A DNA stretch of 64,000 nucleotides from Candidatus Bathyarchaeota archaeon (GTDB lineage Archaea; Thermoproteota; Bathyarchaeia; Bathyarchaeales; Bathycorpusculaceae): assembly GCA_026014725.1 (NCBI GenBank), contig JAOZHV010000029.1:102711-166710 (forward strand), written 5' to 3'. Numbering within the stretch: position 1 is the stretch's first letter; each line of letters starts with the position of its first letter. Positions 34,472 through 43,374 of the stretch are shown here, piece by piece. The position numbers and the translations under genes are program-made. The notes under the pieces were generated by a model. The model saw only the letters and a list, made by a program, of their open reading frames with translations. It ran no database searches and was not told where the DNA came from.

Positions 34472-35073
34472 GCTTGCTCAGCCTTAGCGTAAAGCTCCAG
34501 CAAATCATGTTTGAATTTTTCAGGCTGGTCTTTGTAGGCTGAGTGGCTTGCGCCTTCATAAACGATTAGTTTTGCTTTTGGCAGTTTTTCGGCTAAGGTG
34601 CGCATTTCTTCGCCTGCGATGATGTTGTCTTCTGAACCCCAAATTATCGTAACTGGAAACCTAAAGCGGCTGTAAGCTTGCACCAAGTTCTTTTCTAGGG
34701 CTCTGGCTGGCGCAATCAGCAGTAACCCTTTCACGGGGAACTTGATGGCATAGTGCAGTGCTATGTTTCCGCCTATGCTGGCACCGACAAGAACAGGGGT
34801 CTCAGAATCAAAAATGGTTCTGACCGCCTCATTTACAAACGCCAGATTCTTTTGAGGGTCACGGGTTTTTGGTTGACATTGACTCTTTATTCCGTAAGGC
34901 ATGTCTAAAGCCAAAAAAGGAACATGTTTTTCCGTTAAAATTTCAGTTATTTTTATGCGTTGCCAAACTTCAATGGTGTATGATAACCCATGCAGGAAAA
35001 CAATCGGGAACCCTGCAGCATTGTAATGTAGGGCTTGGCACTTGTAGCCAGCAACGTTTAATGTTTTCTCCAA
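34468..35073 (-). CDS. Alpha/beta hydrolase
   Basis: 201 residues. Nucleophile elbow is GASIGGN (Ser in VLVGASIGGNIALHY), and the N-terminal strand has FPIVFLHGLSYTIEVW, with the oxyanion-type HG. The Asp and His acids probably lie in IIWGSEDNIIAG and EGASHSAYKDQPEKF. It is a small serine hydrolase of unknown substrate. Convergent with the methyltransferase. Confidence 0.75.
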   Translation of the reverse strand: MEKTLNVAGYKCQALHYNAAGFPIVFLHGLSYTIEVWQRIKITEILTEKHVPFLALDMPYGIKSQCQPKTRDPQKNLAFVNEAVRTIFDSETPVLVGASIGGNIALHYAIKFPVKGLLLIAPARALEKNLVQAYSRFRFPVTIIWGSEDNIIAGEEMRTLAEKLPKAKLIVYEGASHSAYKDQPEKFKHDLLELYAKAEQA

Positions 35074-35154
35074 CCTAGTTCCACCATTCTGCTATTTTCA
35101 CACTGCGTCTTATAACATTTTTATCCGTGTTAAATTTACACAAGAAATAATAGC

Positions 35155-35664
35155 TTGGTTCTTGAAAGTTTACTGTATGGTGATGTTTTGGCAGCAGTTA
35201 AAGTTGGCGATAAAGCTCCTGATTTTACGCTTCCCTCTCAAATGGGCGACAACGTGACGCTCTCAGAGTATTTTGGCAAGAAAAACATCGTCCTCTACTT
35301 CTATCCAAAAGACGAATCGCCAGGTTGCACCCGACAAGCCTGCAGTTTTCGCGACAGCTACGAAGAACTAACCAATTTAGGTGCTGAAGTTCTTGGTGTG
35401 AGCGGGCAAAGTGTGCAATCGCATAAGTTCTTTGCAACTCATCATGGTTTACCGTTTCTTCTCCTAAGCGACGTGGGCAACAAAGTCCGAGAACTCTATG
35501 GCGTTCCCTCAACCATGGGGCTACTGCCAGGACGTGTTACGTACATCATAGACAAGAAAGGCATAGTCAGGCACATTTTTTCTTCCCAAACACAAGTGCA
35601 ACGCCATGTAGACGAAGCAAAGAATACACTACGGCAACTAGAAGAAGAGCAAACCGCCACTTAA
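35155..35664 (+). CDS. Bcp-type peroxiredoxin
   Basis: 169 residues. Peroxidatic Cys in SPGCTRQACSFRD (PGCTxxAC, Bcp/PrxQ-type with a resolving Cys nearby), and N-terminal VGDKAPDFTLPS typical of the family. It reduces peroxides using thioredoxin. TTG 35188 (AAVKVGDK) is a likely start, and TTG 35155 is upstream. The gene lies 15 bp before the CysRS-like gene, so the two may be co-transcribed. Confidence 0.85.
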   Translation: MVLESLLYGDVLAAVKVGDKAPDFTLPSQMGDNVTLSEYFGKKNIVLYFYPKDESPGCTRQACSFRDSYEELTNLGAEVLGVSGQSVQSHKFFATHHGLPFLLLSDVGNKVRELYGVPSTMGLLPGRVTYIIDKKGIVRHIFSSQTQVQRHVDEAKNTLRQLEEEQTAT

Positions 35665-35679
35665 ACGGAGAAACAGCAG

Positions 35680-36918
35680 TTGCTTGCACTATACAATACG
35701 CTAACGCGAGAGACTCAACCGTTTAAACCCCTAAAGGACGCGCAGGTGAAGATGTACACTTGCGGTCCATCAACTTATCAGCGCGCGCACATCGGCAACT
35801 ACCGCACTTTCCTTTATGAAGATGTTCTTCAACGTTACTTGGAATACTTGGGCTATAAGGTCACAAGACTTATGACGTTAACTGACGTGGAAGACAAGGC
35901 GGTAGAGCAAGCAAAAAAAGAAAACCTCACCATAGAAGAGCTAACCAGCAAAAACGAAGCGATTTTTTTCAAAGATTTTGAGCGTTTGCACATCAAAAAA
36001 CCCGACTACCCAATACGTGCTTCCACAGCAGTTGACCAAACAGTAAACTTGATTACTAATCTGGTAGAAAACGGCTATGCTTATTGGTACACACATAAAG
36101 GTGCAAAAAACGCTTATTTTGAGCCCTTAAAATTCAAGGGCTTCGGCAAACTCGCCCATTTAGACACAAGCAAGTGGCCCAAAAAACAGCGACGCTTTCA
36201 CAAGGACACGTATCCTGGCACGCCGTGGAACATGGGGGATTTTGTGCTTTGGCATGGTTGCAAGCCAGGCGATGTCTGCTATGAAACTCCTATTGGTTGT
36301 GGTCGTCCAGCGTGGAACATTCAAGACGCGGCTATAGTGACTAAGCATTTGGGCTTCACTATTGATGTGGCGTGCGGTGGAGTAGACAATTTGGTTAGGC
36401 ACCACGATTACACCCTTGCCATCGCTGAGGCAGTTTCTGGAAAACAGTTTTCTAGGTTTTGGCTACATGGCGCGCACCTGCTTGTGGCTGGAAAGAAAAT
36501 GTCAAAGAGTGTGGGCAACGTGTATTGCCCAAGCGATATTCTTGAAAAAGGGTTTAGCGGTGAACAGTTGCGTTTCTTTCTAATTTATGGGCATTACAGG
36601 GAAAAACGTGACTTTACTTTTCAAAAGCTAACCGAAACCAGTCGGAGGCTGGGTTCACTCAAGAGCATGATAGTTGAGTTGCAGAGGGTTAAACCATCAA
36701 GTCAAGCTGAAAGGCAACAGGCGCTGACTGGCAGAATTACGGCTGATTTTGAGCGTCACATGAACAATGATTTAGACGTGAAAGGCGCTTTTGACAGCGC
36801 ATATGAGACAGTTGAAGAACTAAGTTCAGTGTCTCCGTCGTTAGGTACAGAGGATGTAAAGAATGTGCTGGATGGCTTGCGCAGGGTCGACAGTGTACTG
36901 CGATGCGGTTTAGTTTAG
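35680..36918 (+). CDS. CysRS-like class I synthetase lacking zinc ligands
   Basis: 412 residues. CysRS pattern with AHIGNYRT (HIGH) and KKMSKSVGN (KMSKS). Zn-binding residues in CysRS are Cys-Cys-His-Glu. Only TCGPS and the first His of HHDYT remain: the second Cys region reads WNIQDAAIV (normally WHIECSAM) and the last Glu is Thr. The C-terminal part is shorter than the usual CysRS (about 460) and starts like the DALR domain but lacks its end. It may therefore not charge Cys on tRNA. GGAG before TTG 35680 fits. Confidence 0.7.
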   Translation: MLALYNTLTRETQPFKPLKDAQVKMYTCGPSTYQRAHIGNYRTFLYEDVLQRYLEYLGYKVTRLMTLTDVEDKAVEQAKKENLTIEELTSKNEAIFFKDFERLHIKKPDYPIRASTAVDQTVNLITNLVENGYAYWYTHKGAKNAYFEPLKFKGFGKLAHLDTSKWPKKQRRFHKDTYPGTPWNMGDFVLWHGCKPGDVCYETPIGCGRPAWNIQDAAIVTKHLGFTIDVACGGVDNLVRHHDYTLAIAEAVSGKQFSRFWLHGAHLLVAGKKMSKSVGNVYCPSDILEKGFSGEQLRFFLIYGHYREKRDFTFQKLTETSRRLGSLKSMIVELQRVKPSSQAERQQALTGRITADFERHMNNDLDVKGAFDSAYETVEELSSVSPSLGTEDVKNVLDGLRRVDSVLRCGLV

Positions 36919-37163
36919 ACTAATTCGCCTACGAGTTTTGCTCTCGCCAGGTTTTCTGCTCCATGAGGAGCTAGCTCTAATTCGTTGGTTAGGTCTTTTC
37001 CAGCGTTATGTGAACCAAGGTGGTCTCCATCCATCCAGAAACTGCTGTCTGTTACATCGTAGACTTTGCCTTGGTAAGCAATCCATGCTGGTTTGCCGTT
37101 TCTTCCATCATTTTGCTGGAGTTCTTGGAGGGTTATCTTTTTTTGTTGCGCCAAAAAGTTCAC
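36915..37163 (-). CDS. Cytochrome b5-like domain protein
   Basis: 82 residues. Pattern KVYDVTDSSFWMDGDHLGSHNAGKDLTNELELAPHG matches the b5-like heme/steroid domain, with His in WMDGDHL and the second in APHG. It would be a soluble small heme protein. The start is GTG 37163 or TTG 37154 (the latter eight bases after AAGGAAG). Convergent with the CysRS-like gene (four-base overlap). Confidence 0.65.
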   Translation of the reverse strand: MNFLAQQKKITLQELQQNDGRNGKPAWIAYQGKVYDVTDSSFWMDGDHLGSHNAGKDLTNELELAPHGAENLARAKLVGELV

Positions 37164-37220
37164 TTCCTTGTTACTTGTTAAAGTTCGAGCGTGCCTTTAA
37201 AGGTTTAGCGCTTGCTGGCT

Positions 37221-38279
37221 TTAGGCTCTCACGATGGGAACTGTGGATGACTGGTAAGCCGCGTTAATGTTGATGCTGCCCAAGTTTGTGTGGTTGTCTA
37301 TCTCAATGTTGCTTGCGGCTGGATAATTGTTTGATTGCAGCGGAGACTTGTCACCTGAAAAGTTTCGCACATCAGTGTCTATGTTGCCAAGGTTTGTTTC
37401 TGAAGTGATTTTTGCTCCTACATCGCCGTCAATTTTCAGACCAACGTTTACTGACCCCATCGAGGTGTCAGCATTAACCTTGAGGTTCCCTGATAGCGTT
37501 GTTGTTTGAGTTATGTCCATGTTTACTGAGCCCATGTTTGATTGCAGGTTAACGGTGCAGTTGCCTTCAACGGTTGTTTCGCTCATGCGATAGTGCACTG
37601 TGCCCATGTTGGTTTCGAGTGATATGTCGCCTGCGACGGTTACGTTTTCTTGCAGGTTCGCTTGAACGGTGCCTGCGTTAGAATTAAGATTAACGGACTG
37701 GAGTGTTGCGTTTTCTTGAGCGGTTAGGCTGACTTGCCCTAGGCGCGAGGTAACGTTGAGGTTGAGGTTTAACGCTGGATTAACATAGATGACGCAGTCA
37801 ACATCTGTATTTGAGAGAAAACCGCCTTCGACCGTTACCTTTGATGTTATAGTTAACACGTCGCCGACGGTTTCGTTTGTAAAGGTGACTTCTATGTTTG
37901 AACTGCGTAAGAGGCTCCTTGAGCCGTTTGCTGAGACATGGATTAGGATGTTGTAGTCGTTGATGTTTTGGGTTGCAACGTTCACTTCTCCAACGTCAGC
38001 GTAGAAGTCAAGGTTTAACGTTCTGATGTTTGGGTGGCTGTCGTGGTTTGTTTGATTGAAATCAAACCTAGAAAACGGTACTGCCGCAACGGCGATAACG
38101 ATTACCGCCGTCAACAGTATGGCGATAAGCACTATGGCTCCTAGCATAACGGGGTCTTTCCGCAAGGGCTTCACTGGTGCAGGCGCTGCAGTTGGCGTAG
38201 CCATGACGGGGGTTCCGCATCTGTGGCAGAAATGTGCATCCTCTTGGAGTTTTGCTCCGCACTTGTGGCAGTAAGGCAA
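37221..38279 (-). CDS. Zinc-ribbon membrane protein with DUF4097-like beta-helix
   Basis: About 353 residues. N-terminal zinc ribbon (LPYCHKCGAKLQEDAHFCHRCG), then a membrane helix (AIVLIAILLTAVIVIAVAAV), then a long series of repeated strands ending in N-G-V/T (NMGSVNMDIT, TNLGSINI) that resembles DUF4097-like beta-helices. The start is TTG 38279, since GAGGATT sits eight bases before it. No known function. The gene follows the tail-fibre-like unit by about 40 bp and may be separate from it. Confidence 0.5.
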   Translation of the reverse strand: MPYCHKCGAKLQEDAHFCHRCGTPVMATPTAAPAPVKPLRKDPVMLGAIVLIAILLTAVIVIAVAAVPFSRFDFNQTNHDSHPNIRTLNLDFYADVGEVNVATQNINDYNILIHVSANGSRSLLRSSNIEVTFTNETVGDVLTITSKVTVEGGFLSNTDVDCVIYVNPALNLNLNVTSRLGQVSLTAQENATLQSVNLNSNAGTVQANLQENVTVAGDISLETNMGTVHYRMSETTVEGNCTVNLQSNMGSVNMDITQTTTLSGNLKVNADTSMGSVNVGLKIDGDVGAKITSETNLGNIDTDVRNFSGDKSPLQSNNYPAASNIEIDNHTNLGSININAAYQSSTVPIVRA

Positions 38280-38393
38280 AATGTTAATCCTCAAATTAGG
38301 GGTATGGTTGCTTTGGAATTTAAGTCTTACCAAACCTTGCAAGACTGGCACAGGAATTAAAAATTGTAAAATAAAAAAGGGGTAAAAGCAAGT

Positions 38394-38585
38394 TTAGGAC
38401 TTGCTTGTTTTTTCCTGTTTAGTTTTCAGCTCTGCATTCTCTTTCTTTAAAGCTGAATTCTCGTCCATCATCAGCTTAATGACAACGTTGAGCTGGGTCA
38501 TCATGTCGTTGATGCGCAGGTTCAGCATGCCAACCTGTTGCTGCAACTCATGCGAAGGTAAAACCTGACTTTGTTTTTCAGTCAT
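38394..38585 (-). CDS. Small coiled-coil protein of the tail-fibre-like unit
   Basis: 63 residues, ATG 38585 (with GAGGTGA five to six bases before), overlapping the tail-fibre gene's stop by eight bases. The product is a coiled coil (LRINDMMTQLNVVIKLMM, DENSALKKENAELKTKQEK). It may be a chaperone or partner of the large neighbouring protein. No family recognised. Confidence 0.5.
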   Translation of the reverse strand: MTEKQSQVLPSHELQQQVGMLNLRINDMMTQLNVVIKLMMDENSALKKENAELKTKQEKTSKS

Positions 38586-41037
38586 CCACACTCACCTCGC
38601 CGCACTTCAACACGGAGATCTCCTTTTTGAGCGCCTCAACCTCGTTTAGCAAGGCAAGGAATCTTGCTTCGTTTTCATCCTGTTTTTTCGCAAGCGTTTT
38701 AACGCAGCCTAAAGTGAAGCTGTGCATTTTGCCATAGTTGAAAAACTCGCCTGTTCCACCCACTTCGTCATATGCTCCCTTTAAAATTGAGAAGGGGTCG
38801 GTTGTAGGCGGTTTTATTTTATCAGTTGCATAGTCATTACCGATTGTTGGGTTTTTCTCTCCCCATTGCTTCACGATTGCCAAGTCATCATACGCATCAA
38901 AATAACCCGACTGGTGACCGTAAACTGTCCAAGCATACGACTTAGCCCAATAATAAGTTGCATTGCCACAATCATAAGAATTTCCAGTTGAAGGTGTTAT
39001 GTTTCCACCGATGACCGCGTAGCTGCCTGTGGAAAGTGTGCTGCCAACTTGTAAGTCACGGGAAACTTTTACGTATTTGCCTGAATCGGTGTTTAGCAAT
39101 AAGTGTCTGTTATGGGCTGTTATGTTTGAATATGTTGCATCCCAACTCAGCGTGATATAGTTTCCTGCTTTAACTGCTCCACCACTATAATTGCCTTTAA
39201 CTGAGTTGAATTCTGGATCGCTTGTTGTAGTCACAGTTTGATTAGCAAAGTTGGTCATGCCAGAGGTAATCGTTGGAATGCGTGCTGTTGGGACTGTGCC
39301 TGCATTTAGATTTGAAGCGTTCAGGTAGTATGAAGCGTGTTGCCCATCAAGCAGGTCTGCGCAGAGATTCGTTATGGTGCTGGTGCTTGTTATTGTGAAT
39401 GGGTTGTTGCCGAAAGCCAGTGTGCATGCCATGTTTACGATGCTGCCTGAAAGCGCGTTGATTGTGTTGGCGTATAAGTAGTAGGTGTCCACCATCTTCC
39501 ATGGATACGAGCTTGAGCCGCAATAGTATCCTGCTGAGGGTGAGCCTGCAACTGTTGGGATGATGTTGCCGTTCATGCTTATGCCGTTGAATGTGGGGGT
39601 TGAGCCCGACCCGTATTTGTTGTTGAAGGTGTTCCAGTCACCTGAGCTAAGGTAGCCATTTGTTGAGCCATTGGCCTGAGGTAGACTTAGTGCATTGCTT
39701 GATATGGTTAATGGTGTAGTTACGCTCGATACTGTACCGGCTGTCCACTGTTGTGCTGGCATGTTTTGCCAAGTTGGACTTGAGCTTGAACCATTGCTTG
39801 TTAGAACCTGTCCTGAAGAGCCTCTGCTTCCACCAATATTTAGTGGACAGTTAATGTTTATGCCTGCTGGGCTTCCACTGTTTAATGGCTGAAGGTTATT
39901 GACGAATACTGATCCGACATCCAAACCAGCGTTCGCTGTGACACCGTTTACGTCTGTTACAGCTAAGGTAGTGCTGTCTACCCAAGTCAATCTAGCATTA
40001 TTATTGAATTGTGCGTACCCAGAGATGTTTGCGTTGCCGCTAATTGTTACCCCACTATTTATTGTGAGGGGGCTTGTCACTGCAGTAATACTGCTTGCTG
40101 TGAGGCTTGAGCAGTAGACGGCATTCCACTTTTGGTTTGATGAACCGAGATTTAACTGCTTTCCCGATGCAGGCAATATGCCGCCTGTAGATTGGCTTGT
40201 CGTCATAACCAAGTTTAAGCCAGTACCATCATCGTAAAACGTCATGTAATTCGTCGGATGCGCAGTATAGTTGCCTACAACAATGCTGCGAGTGAAAACA
40301 TTGCCCCACATTTTTGTCGACTCACCGAGACTTGAGTGCCCGTCAGTGTTTGGCTTGATTGAATTATCATCAGCAAGCGTTAAAGGACCAATTTCACTCT
40401 CAACATTTAGGTCACCGTGAACACTTACATTGCCTGTGGTAGTCAAATCCTTAACTTTTAAATTAGCAGTTACAGCATCTATACCATTTGGAATTGAAGA
40501 TCCAGCAGTTATATAGAGGGTATCGCCATTTGTTAGGCAAATTCTAGGTGGATCACTATACTGTTCATAAGAGCGACCGATCATAACAGCACCACCGCCT
40601 GTGTTCATAACAGTCTGATCTACGATACCTGAGCCAGTGCCAGCTGGAGTGCCACCGAGGGTTAGCGTTGAGCCATTGCTAATATTGTCGTATGGTCTAC
40701 TGAGCCACCATTTTCTAGCATCATTATCGTAATCAAATAAAACCGTATGAGGTAATTCAACATCGTTTACTTTCACTGGTTTTCCAATATCGGTATTAAT
40801 GCAAAAAGTGTAGTTGTCGCTAGCAAAATGGAGTACTGTTGGGCTTTCAGAACTTAGATTTCCAAGGCATGAAACATCTTTAATTGCCCCGACTCCTCTG
40901 TTTATCATGAGTATGCCGCTTGCAGTAGGATATGGCAAATAACTTGCTTTGAGTAAAACCTCGTCAGCGCTATTTGGTGCTATCATGTGTAGCAAATTGT
41001 TAATTGTCGCATTATCCCAAGGACCGCCATCTACCAT
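38578..41037 (-). CDS. Large tail-fibre-like protein
   Basis: 819 residues without signal peptide or membrane helix. The sequence is rich in Gly/Ser/Thr/Asn strands, as in phage tail fibres, including the typical ADLLDGQHASYYLNASNL and IGPLTLADDNSIKPNTDGHSSLG, with a possible C-terminal coiled coil (KKQDENEARFLALLNEVEAL). It likely forms a fibrous trimer. Its start overlaps the small gene upstream (ATGGTAGATGG), and GAGGTGA is near. No capsid, terminase or portal genes are next to it, so this may be a proviral remnant or a repurposed adhesin. Confidence 0.6.
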   Translation of the reverse strand: MVDGGPWDNATINNLLHMIAPNSADEVLLKASYLPYPTASGILMINRGVGAIKDVSCLGNLSSESPTVLHFASDNYTFCINTDIGKPVKVNDVELPHTVLFDYDNDARKWWLSRPYDNISNGSTLTLGGTPAGTGSGIVDQTVMNTGGGAVMIGRSYEQYSDPPRICLTNGDTLYITAGSSIPNGIDAVTANLKVKDLTTTGNVSVHGDLNVESEIGPLTLADDNSIKPNTDGHSSLGESTKMWGNVFTRSIVVGNYTAHPTNYMTFYDDGTGLNLVMTTSQSTGGILPASGKQLNLGSSNQKWNAVYCSSLTASSITAVTSPLTINSGVTISGNANISGYAQFNNNARLTWVDSTTLAVTDVNGVTANAGLDVGSVFVNNLQPLNSGSPAGININCPLNIGGSRGSSGQVLTSNGSSSSPTWQNMPAQQWTAGTVSSVTTPLTISSNALSLPQANGSTNGYLSSGDWNTFNNKYGSGSTPTFNGISMNGNIIPTVAGSPSAGYYCGSSSYPWKMVDTYYLYANTINALSGSIVNMACTLAFGNNPFTITSTSTITNLCADLLDGQHASYYLNASNLNAGTVPTARIPTITSGMTNFANQTVTTTSDPEFNSVKGNYSGGAVKAGNYITLSWDATYSNITAHNRHLLLNTDSGKYVKVSRDLQVGSTLSTGSYAVIGGNITPSTGNSYDCGNATYYWAKSYAWTVYGHQSGYFDAYDDLAIVKQWGEKNPTIGNDYATDKIKPPTTDPFSILKGAYDEVGGTGEFFNYGKMHSFTLGCVKTLAKKQDENEARFLALLNEVEALKKEISVLKCGEVSVDD

Positions 41038-41162
41038 GTTCTCACCTCGCTTTCGCTTAATTCTGATTCAAAGGGGAATGCTCTAAAAAAATTTCCTTTG
41101 TTTAAAGGCTGAGCCATATGGTTGTCCCAGCCGTTGTTTGGTTCTGATTTGTTTTCTAACAT
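41031..41162 (-). CDS. Short ORF at the head of the tail-fibre-like unit
   Basis: 43 residues beginning MLENKSEPNNGWDNHM, ending ...RTW just inside the next gene (stop TAG at 41031-41033, tail-fibre ATG at 41037). The overlapping layout suggests coupled translation. A partial anti-Shine-Dalgarno match (GATGATC) lies before the ATG. No family. AT-rich DNA between 41163 and 41365 contains TATA-like stretches in both directions. Confidence 0.45.
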   Translation of the reverse strand: MLENKSEPNNGWDNHMAQPLNKGNFFRAFPFESELSESEVRTW

Positions 41163-41365
41163 TTTTGATCATCAACTAATCACTTGTATTTTTGTAATTT
41201 AAACAATTTTGTGGTTTTAAATAGCATTTAAAAATGTATTTTTTAAAAAAGCATTAATTAAAAAGTTTTTTAGAATATGCTTTTAATAGACAAAATACTC
41301 ATTAACAGTAGTTTACAGCGCTTTGCAGTAACTTATTTATTTGCGAAGCTTTCATAAAATAAAGC

Positions 41366-42205
41366 ATGCGAAAGTATATTGTTGGTCTAATGCCTATCGC
41401 TATATTAACTCTGTCAAGTCTCATATTTATTAGACCTATAAATTCAGAAATTACCAAGCCTTCTGTTCCGGAATTCACTGTAAAACTTTTTGATTCTTCC
41501 TATGACATACTGCCAATTAGCACCATTGACCCCTTCACAGGACGAACAATAACTTATGCAGGCTCGCATGTGGAAGCTAAAACTATAGAGATTAGGATAA
41601 AAAACGAGCCCTTCACACCCTTTCCAGTAACAGAGGGAACATCAAATTGGACCGCCTATTTCTTTTATAACATTCGTTGGAAGGGCCACTATGAGCAAGA
41701 CTGGCATGAAATCTATAGTCCATCAAACGGTTTCCTGCCAAGAGATGAAGGTTCTGAAACCGTTTATTCCAATCAAGGAGAATACTCTTCTAGTGCTGGT
41801 TTGAAGCTGACTTCACGGGGAATGTATATAACGCTTCCTCCAAGAGCCGAAGTAGACTTCCAAGTGGAAGCAATGATAGGATATACACATCGAGTTGTTG
41901 AAGGTGGCATGGCTCCATGGTACTTCTTTGGTGAAAAAAGCGGCTGGACTAACACCCAAACCTTGACCATCACCGAGACAGCGCCAACACCAATTACCTC
42001 ACAAAATCCAACTACAACCCCCAGTCCATCTGATTCTCCAAGCGTAGCTCAGTCAGATTTGGATTGGATGCAGGTTACAACCGTTGTCTTGTTAGGTGTT
42101 ATTGCTGTTTTGCTGGTTTTTGTAGTGCTTTATCTGCGTAAGAGAAGCATAAAGACCGCACTCGATCAAGAATCTAGCATCTTTAGGGCTTTAATCAGAA
42201 GCTGA
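41366..42205 (+). CDS. Secreted membrane-anchored protein of unknown function
   Basis: 279 residues: signal peptide (LMPIAILTLSSLIFIRPINS), a beta-rich ectodomain (FTVKLFDSSYDILPIST, NWTAYFFYNIRWKGHYEQDW), a Pro/Ser/Thr linker (SQNPTTTPSPSDSPS) and a C-terminal helix (VTTVVLLGVIAVLLVFVVLYL). It is the layout of the many surface proteins in this window. A TATA-like TTATTTATT about 30 bp before ATG suggests a leaderless message. Confidence 0.6.
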   Translation: MRKYIVGLMPIAILTLSSLIFIRPINSEITKPSVPEFTVKLFDSSYDILPISTIDPFTGRTITYAGSHVEAKTIEIRIKNEPFTPFPVTEGTSNWTAYFFYNIRWKGHYEQDWHEIYSPSNGFLPRDEGSETVYSNQGEYSSSAGLKLTSRGMYITLPPRAEVDFQVEAMIGYTHRVVEGGMAPWYFFGEKSGWTNTQTLTITETAPTPITSQNPTTTPSPSDSPSVAQSDLDWMQVTTVVLLGVIAVLLVFVVLYLRKRSIKTALDQESSIFRALIRS

Positions 42206-42317
42206 GTTTTGGGATTATTCCTGTTTAGCCGCAAAACCCGAACTTTACCATGCCTCACCTTCACGCGGTACTCGTTTATGATTATTCCTTCTTTCTCCAA
42301 AATCAGCAGGTTTCTTG

Positions 42318-42351
42318 CGTATATACAAACGTATATACAAACCGTATATAC
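42318..42351 (+). repeat. Three CGTATATAC repeats upstream of cdvB
   Basis: CGTATATAC occurs at 42318-42326, 42330-42338 and 42343-42351, spaced 12-13 bp apart, and a fourth copy at 42548-42556 is the probable TATA box of cdvB (about 62-70 bp before its ATG). The tandem set may be a regulator-binding array or an alternative promoter for the 200-bp region between. Confidence 0.6.
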
Positions 42352-42404
42352 AGCGCCTACCCCCTCCTCGCTGAGCCTTCACACACAAACAAACGTCCAA
42401 GCCG

Positions 42405-42500
42405 CCCAGCACTGCTTGTGCAACGTCCACAACCAAAAAGCAACCCAGACTAAATCCAGACACCAAAAAGCAACGTTCTCTGCAACCTATAGGTTGATGT
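42405..42500 (+). repeat. Copy 1 of a dispersed intergenic element
   Basis: Contains CTGCTTGTGCAACGTCCACAACC, here shortened as CTGCTTGTG and CGTCCACAACCA, and later TTGATGTTGTAC. Both blocks recur in the same order at about 56355-56460, where TTGTGG pairs with CCACAA. Possibly an RNA family or a mobile-element remnant. No ORF explains the stretch. Confidence 0.35.
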
Positions 42501-42617
42501 TGTACTAAGACCCACCTTCATCAACTACTACTAGAAAAAAACTTCAACGTATATACCAGCATGTTAGCAACAATTAAGTACCAAATCCACCGTAACGCAA
42601 TCAAAGAGGATACTAAC

Positions 42618-43271
42618 ATGTCTGAACGATTCGCTAAAAAATGGGAAACAAAAAGAGAAGAAAACAACATACTAAACACAATAAAAGACACCGTCCAACC
42701 CCCACCACCACTAAAACCACGCCTAGACGCAGCAGTCAGAAAACTAGACCTGCAAATCAACAAACTAGACCAAACAAACGAACGCTTCCAACAAAAAGAC
42801 CGCACACTATTCGCCAAACTAGTCGACGCCTACACACAACACGACCAAGCACACGCCAACATATACGCCACAGAACTAGCTGAACTCCGAAAAATGAGCA
42901 AACTCATCATGAACGCACGCCTCGCACTAGACCAAGTCTCACTAAGAATCAAAACCGTACAAGAACTAGGCGACGTAGTCACAACACTCGGACCATGCAT
43001 CGGCGTACTCCGCAGCATCAGCAACGGCATAGGCGGCGTACTCCCAGAAGCAGAAGGCGAACTAGGAGACATCGGCAACATGCTAAGCGGCTTAATGTTT
43101 GAAGCAGGCACATCAAGCGGCATGTCACTAAACTTCGAAAACGTAAACGAAGACGCCTCAAAAATCCTAGCCGAAGCCGCAACAGTAGCCGAACAAAGAG
43201 TCAGCGCAAACTTCCCAGACCTGCCAGCGGGCATGGCAACAGGCACAGCAAGCAACAAGACACAAACCTAA
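42618..43271 (+). CDS. cdvB: ESCRT-III/CdvB-like cell division protein
   Basis: About 217 residues. Helical charged core KLDLQINKLDQTNERFQQKDRTLFAKLVDAY and HANIYATELAELRKMSKLIM, then ALDQVSLRIKTVQELGDVVTTLGP, matching the four-to-five-helix ESCRT-III fold of CdvB paralogs. The acidic C-terminal part (EAEGELGDIGNMLSGLM) resembles MIM-like regions that bind Vps4/CdvC. Expected role: membrane constriction in division. GAGGA lies before ATG 42618, and CGTATATAC at 42548 is the TATA box, so the ATG at 42561 is too close. CdvA and CdvC are not in the window. Confidence 0.85.
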   Translation: MSERFAKKWETKREENNILNTIKDTVQPPPPLKPRLDAAVRKLDLQINKLDQTNERFQQKDRTLFAKLVDAYTQHDQAHANIYATELAELRKMSKLIMNARLALDQVSLRIKTVQELGDVVTTLGPCIGVLRSISNGIGGVLPEAEGELGDIGNMLSGLMFEAGTSSGMSLNFENVNEDASKILAEAATVAEQRVSANFPDLPAGMATGTASNKTQT

Positions 43272-43326
43272 ACAACCCTTCTCTTTTCCACCTTCTTTTT
43301 TCCTTTCTTTAACACAAAAACGAAGC

Positions 43327-43357
43327 GAGCAGGCTGTTCTAAAAGTTGGACTTATAT
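43327..43357 (+). promoter_or_regulatory. Palindrome and TATA-like element at the regulator gene's own promoter
   Basis: GAGCAGGCTGTTC at 43327-43339, then exactly 11 bp, then CTTATATG at 43351-43358. The GTG start of the regulator gene at 43375 is about 20 bp further, so the message is leaderless. The regulator probably controls itself. Confidence 0.6.
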
Positions 43358-43374
43358 GCTTCATACGATGCTAT

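Noticed and set aside
38578..41037. Tail-fibre-like gene as part of the same provirus as the prohead protease
   Set aside because: They are 22 kb apart with chromosomal genes between them, so one element is not supported.
42318..42351. Three CGTATATAC copies as a CRISPR array
   Set aside because: Units are nine bases with 3-4 bp between them, which is too short and without spacers. They look like promoter or operator sites.
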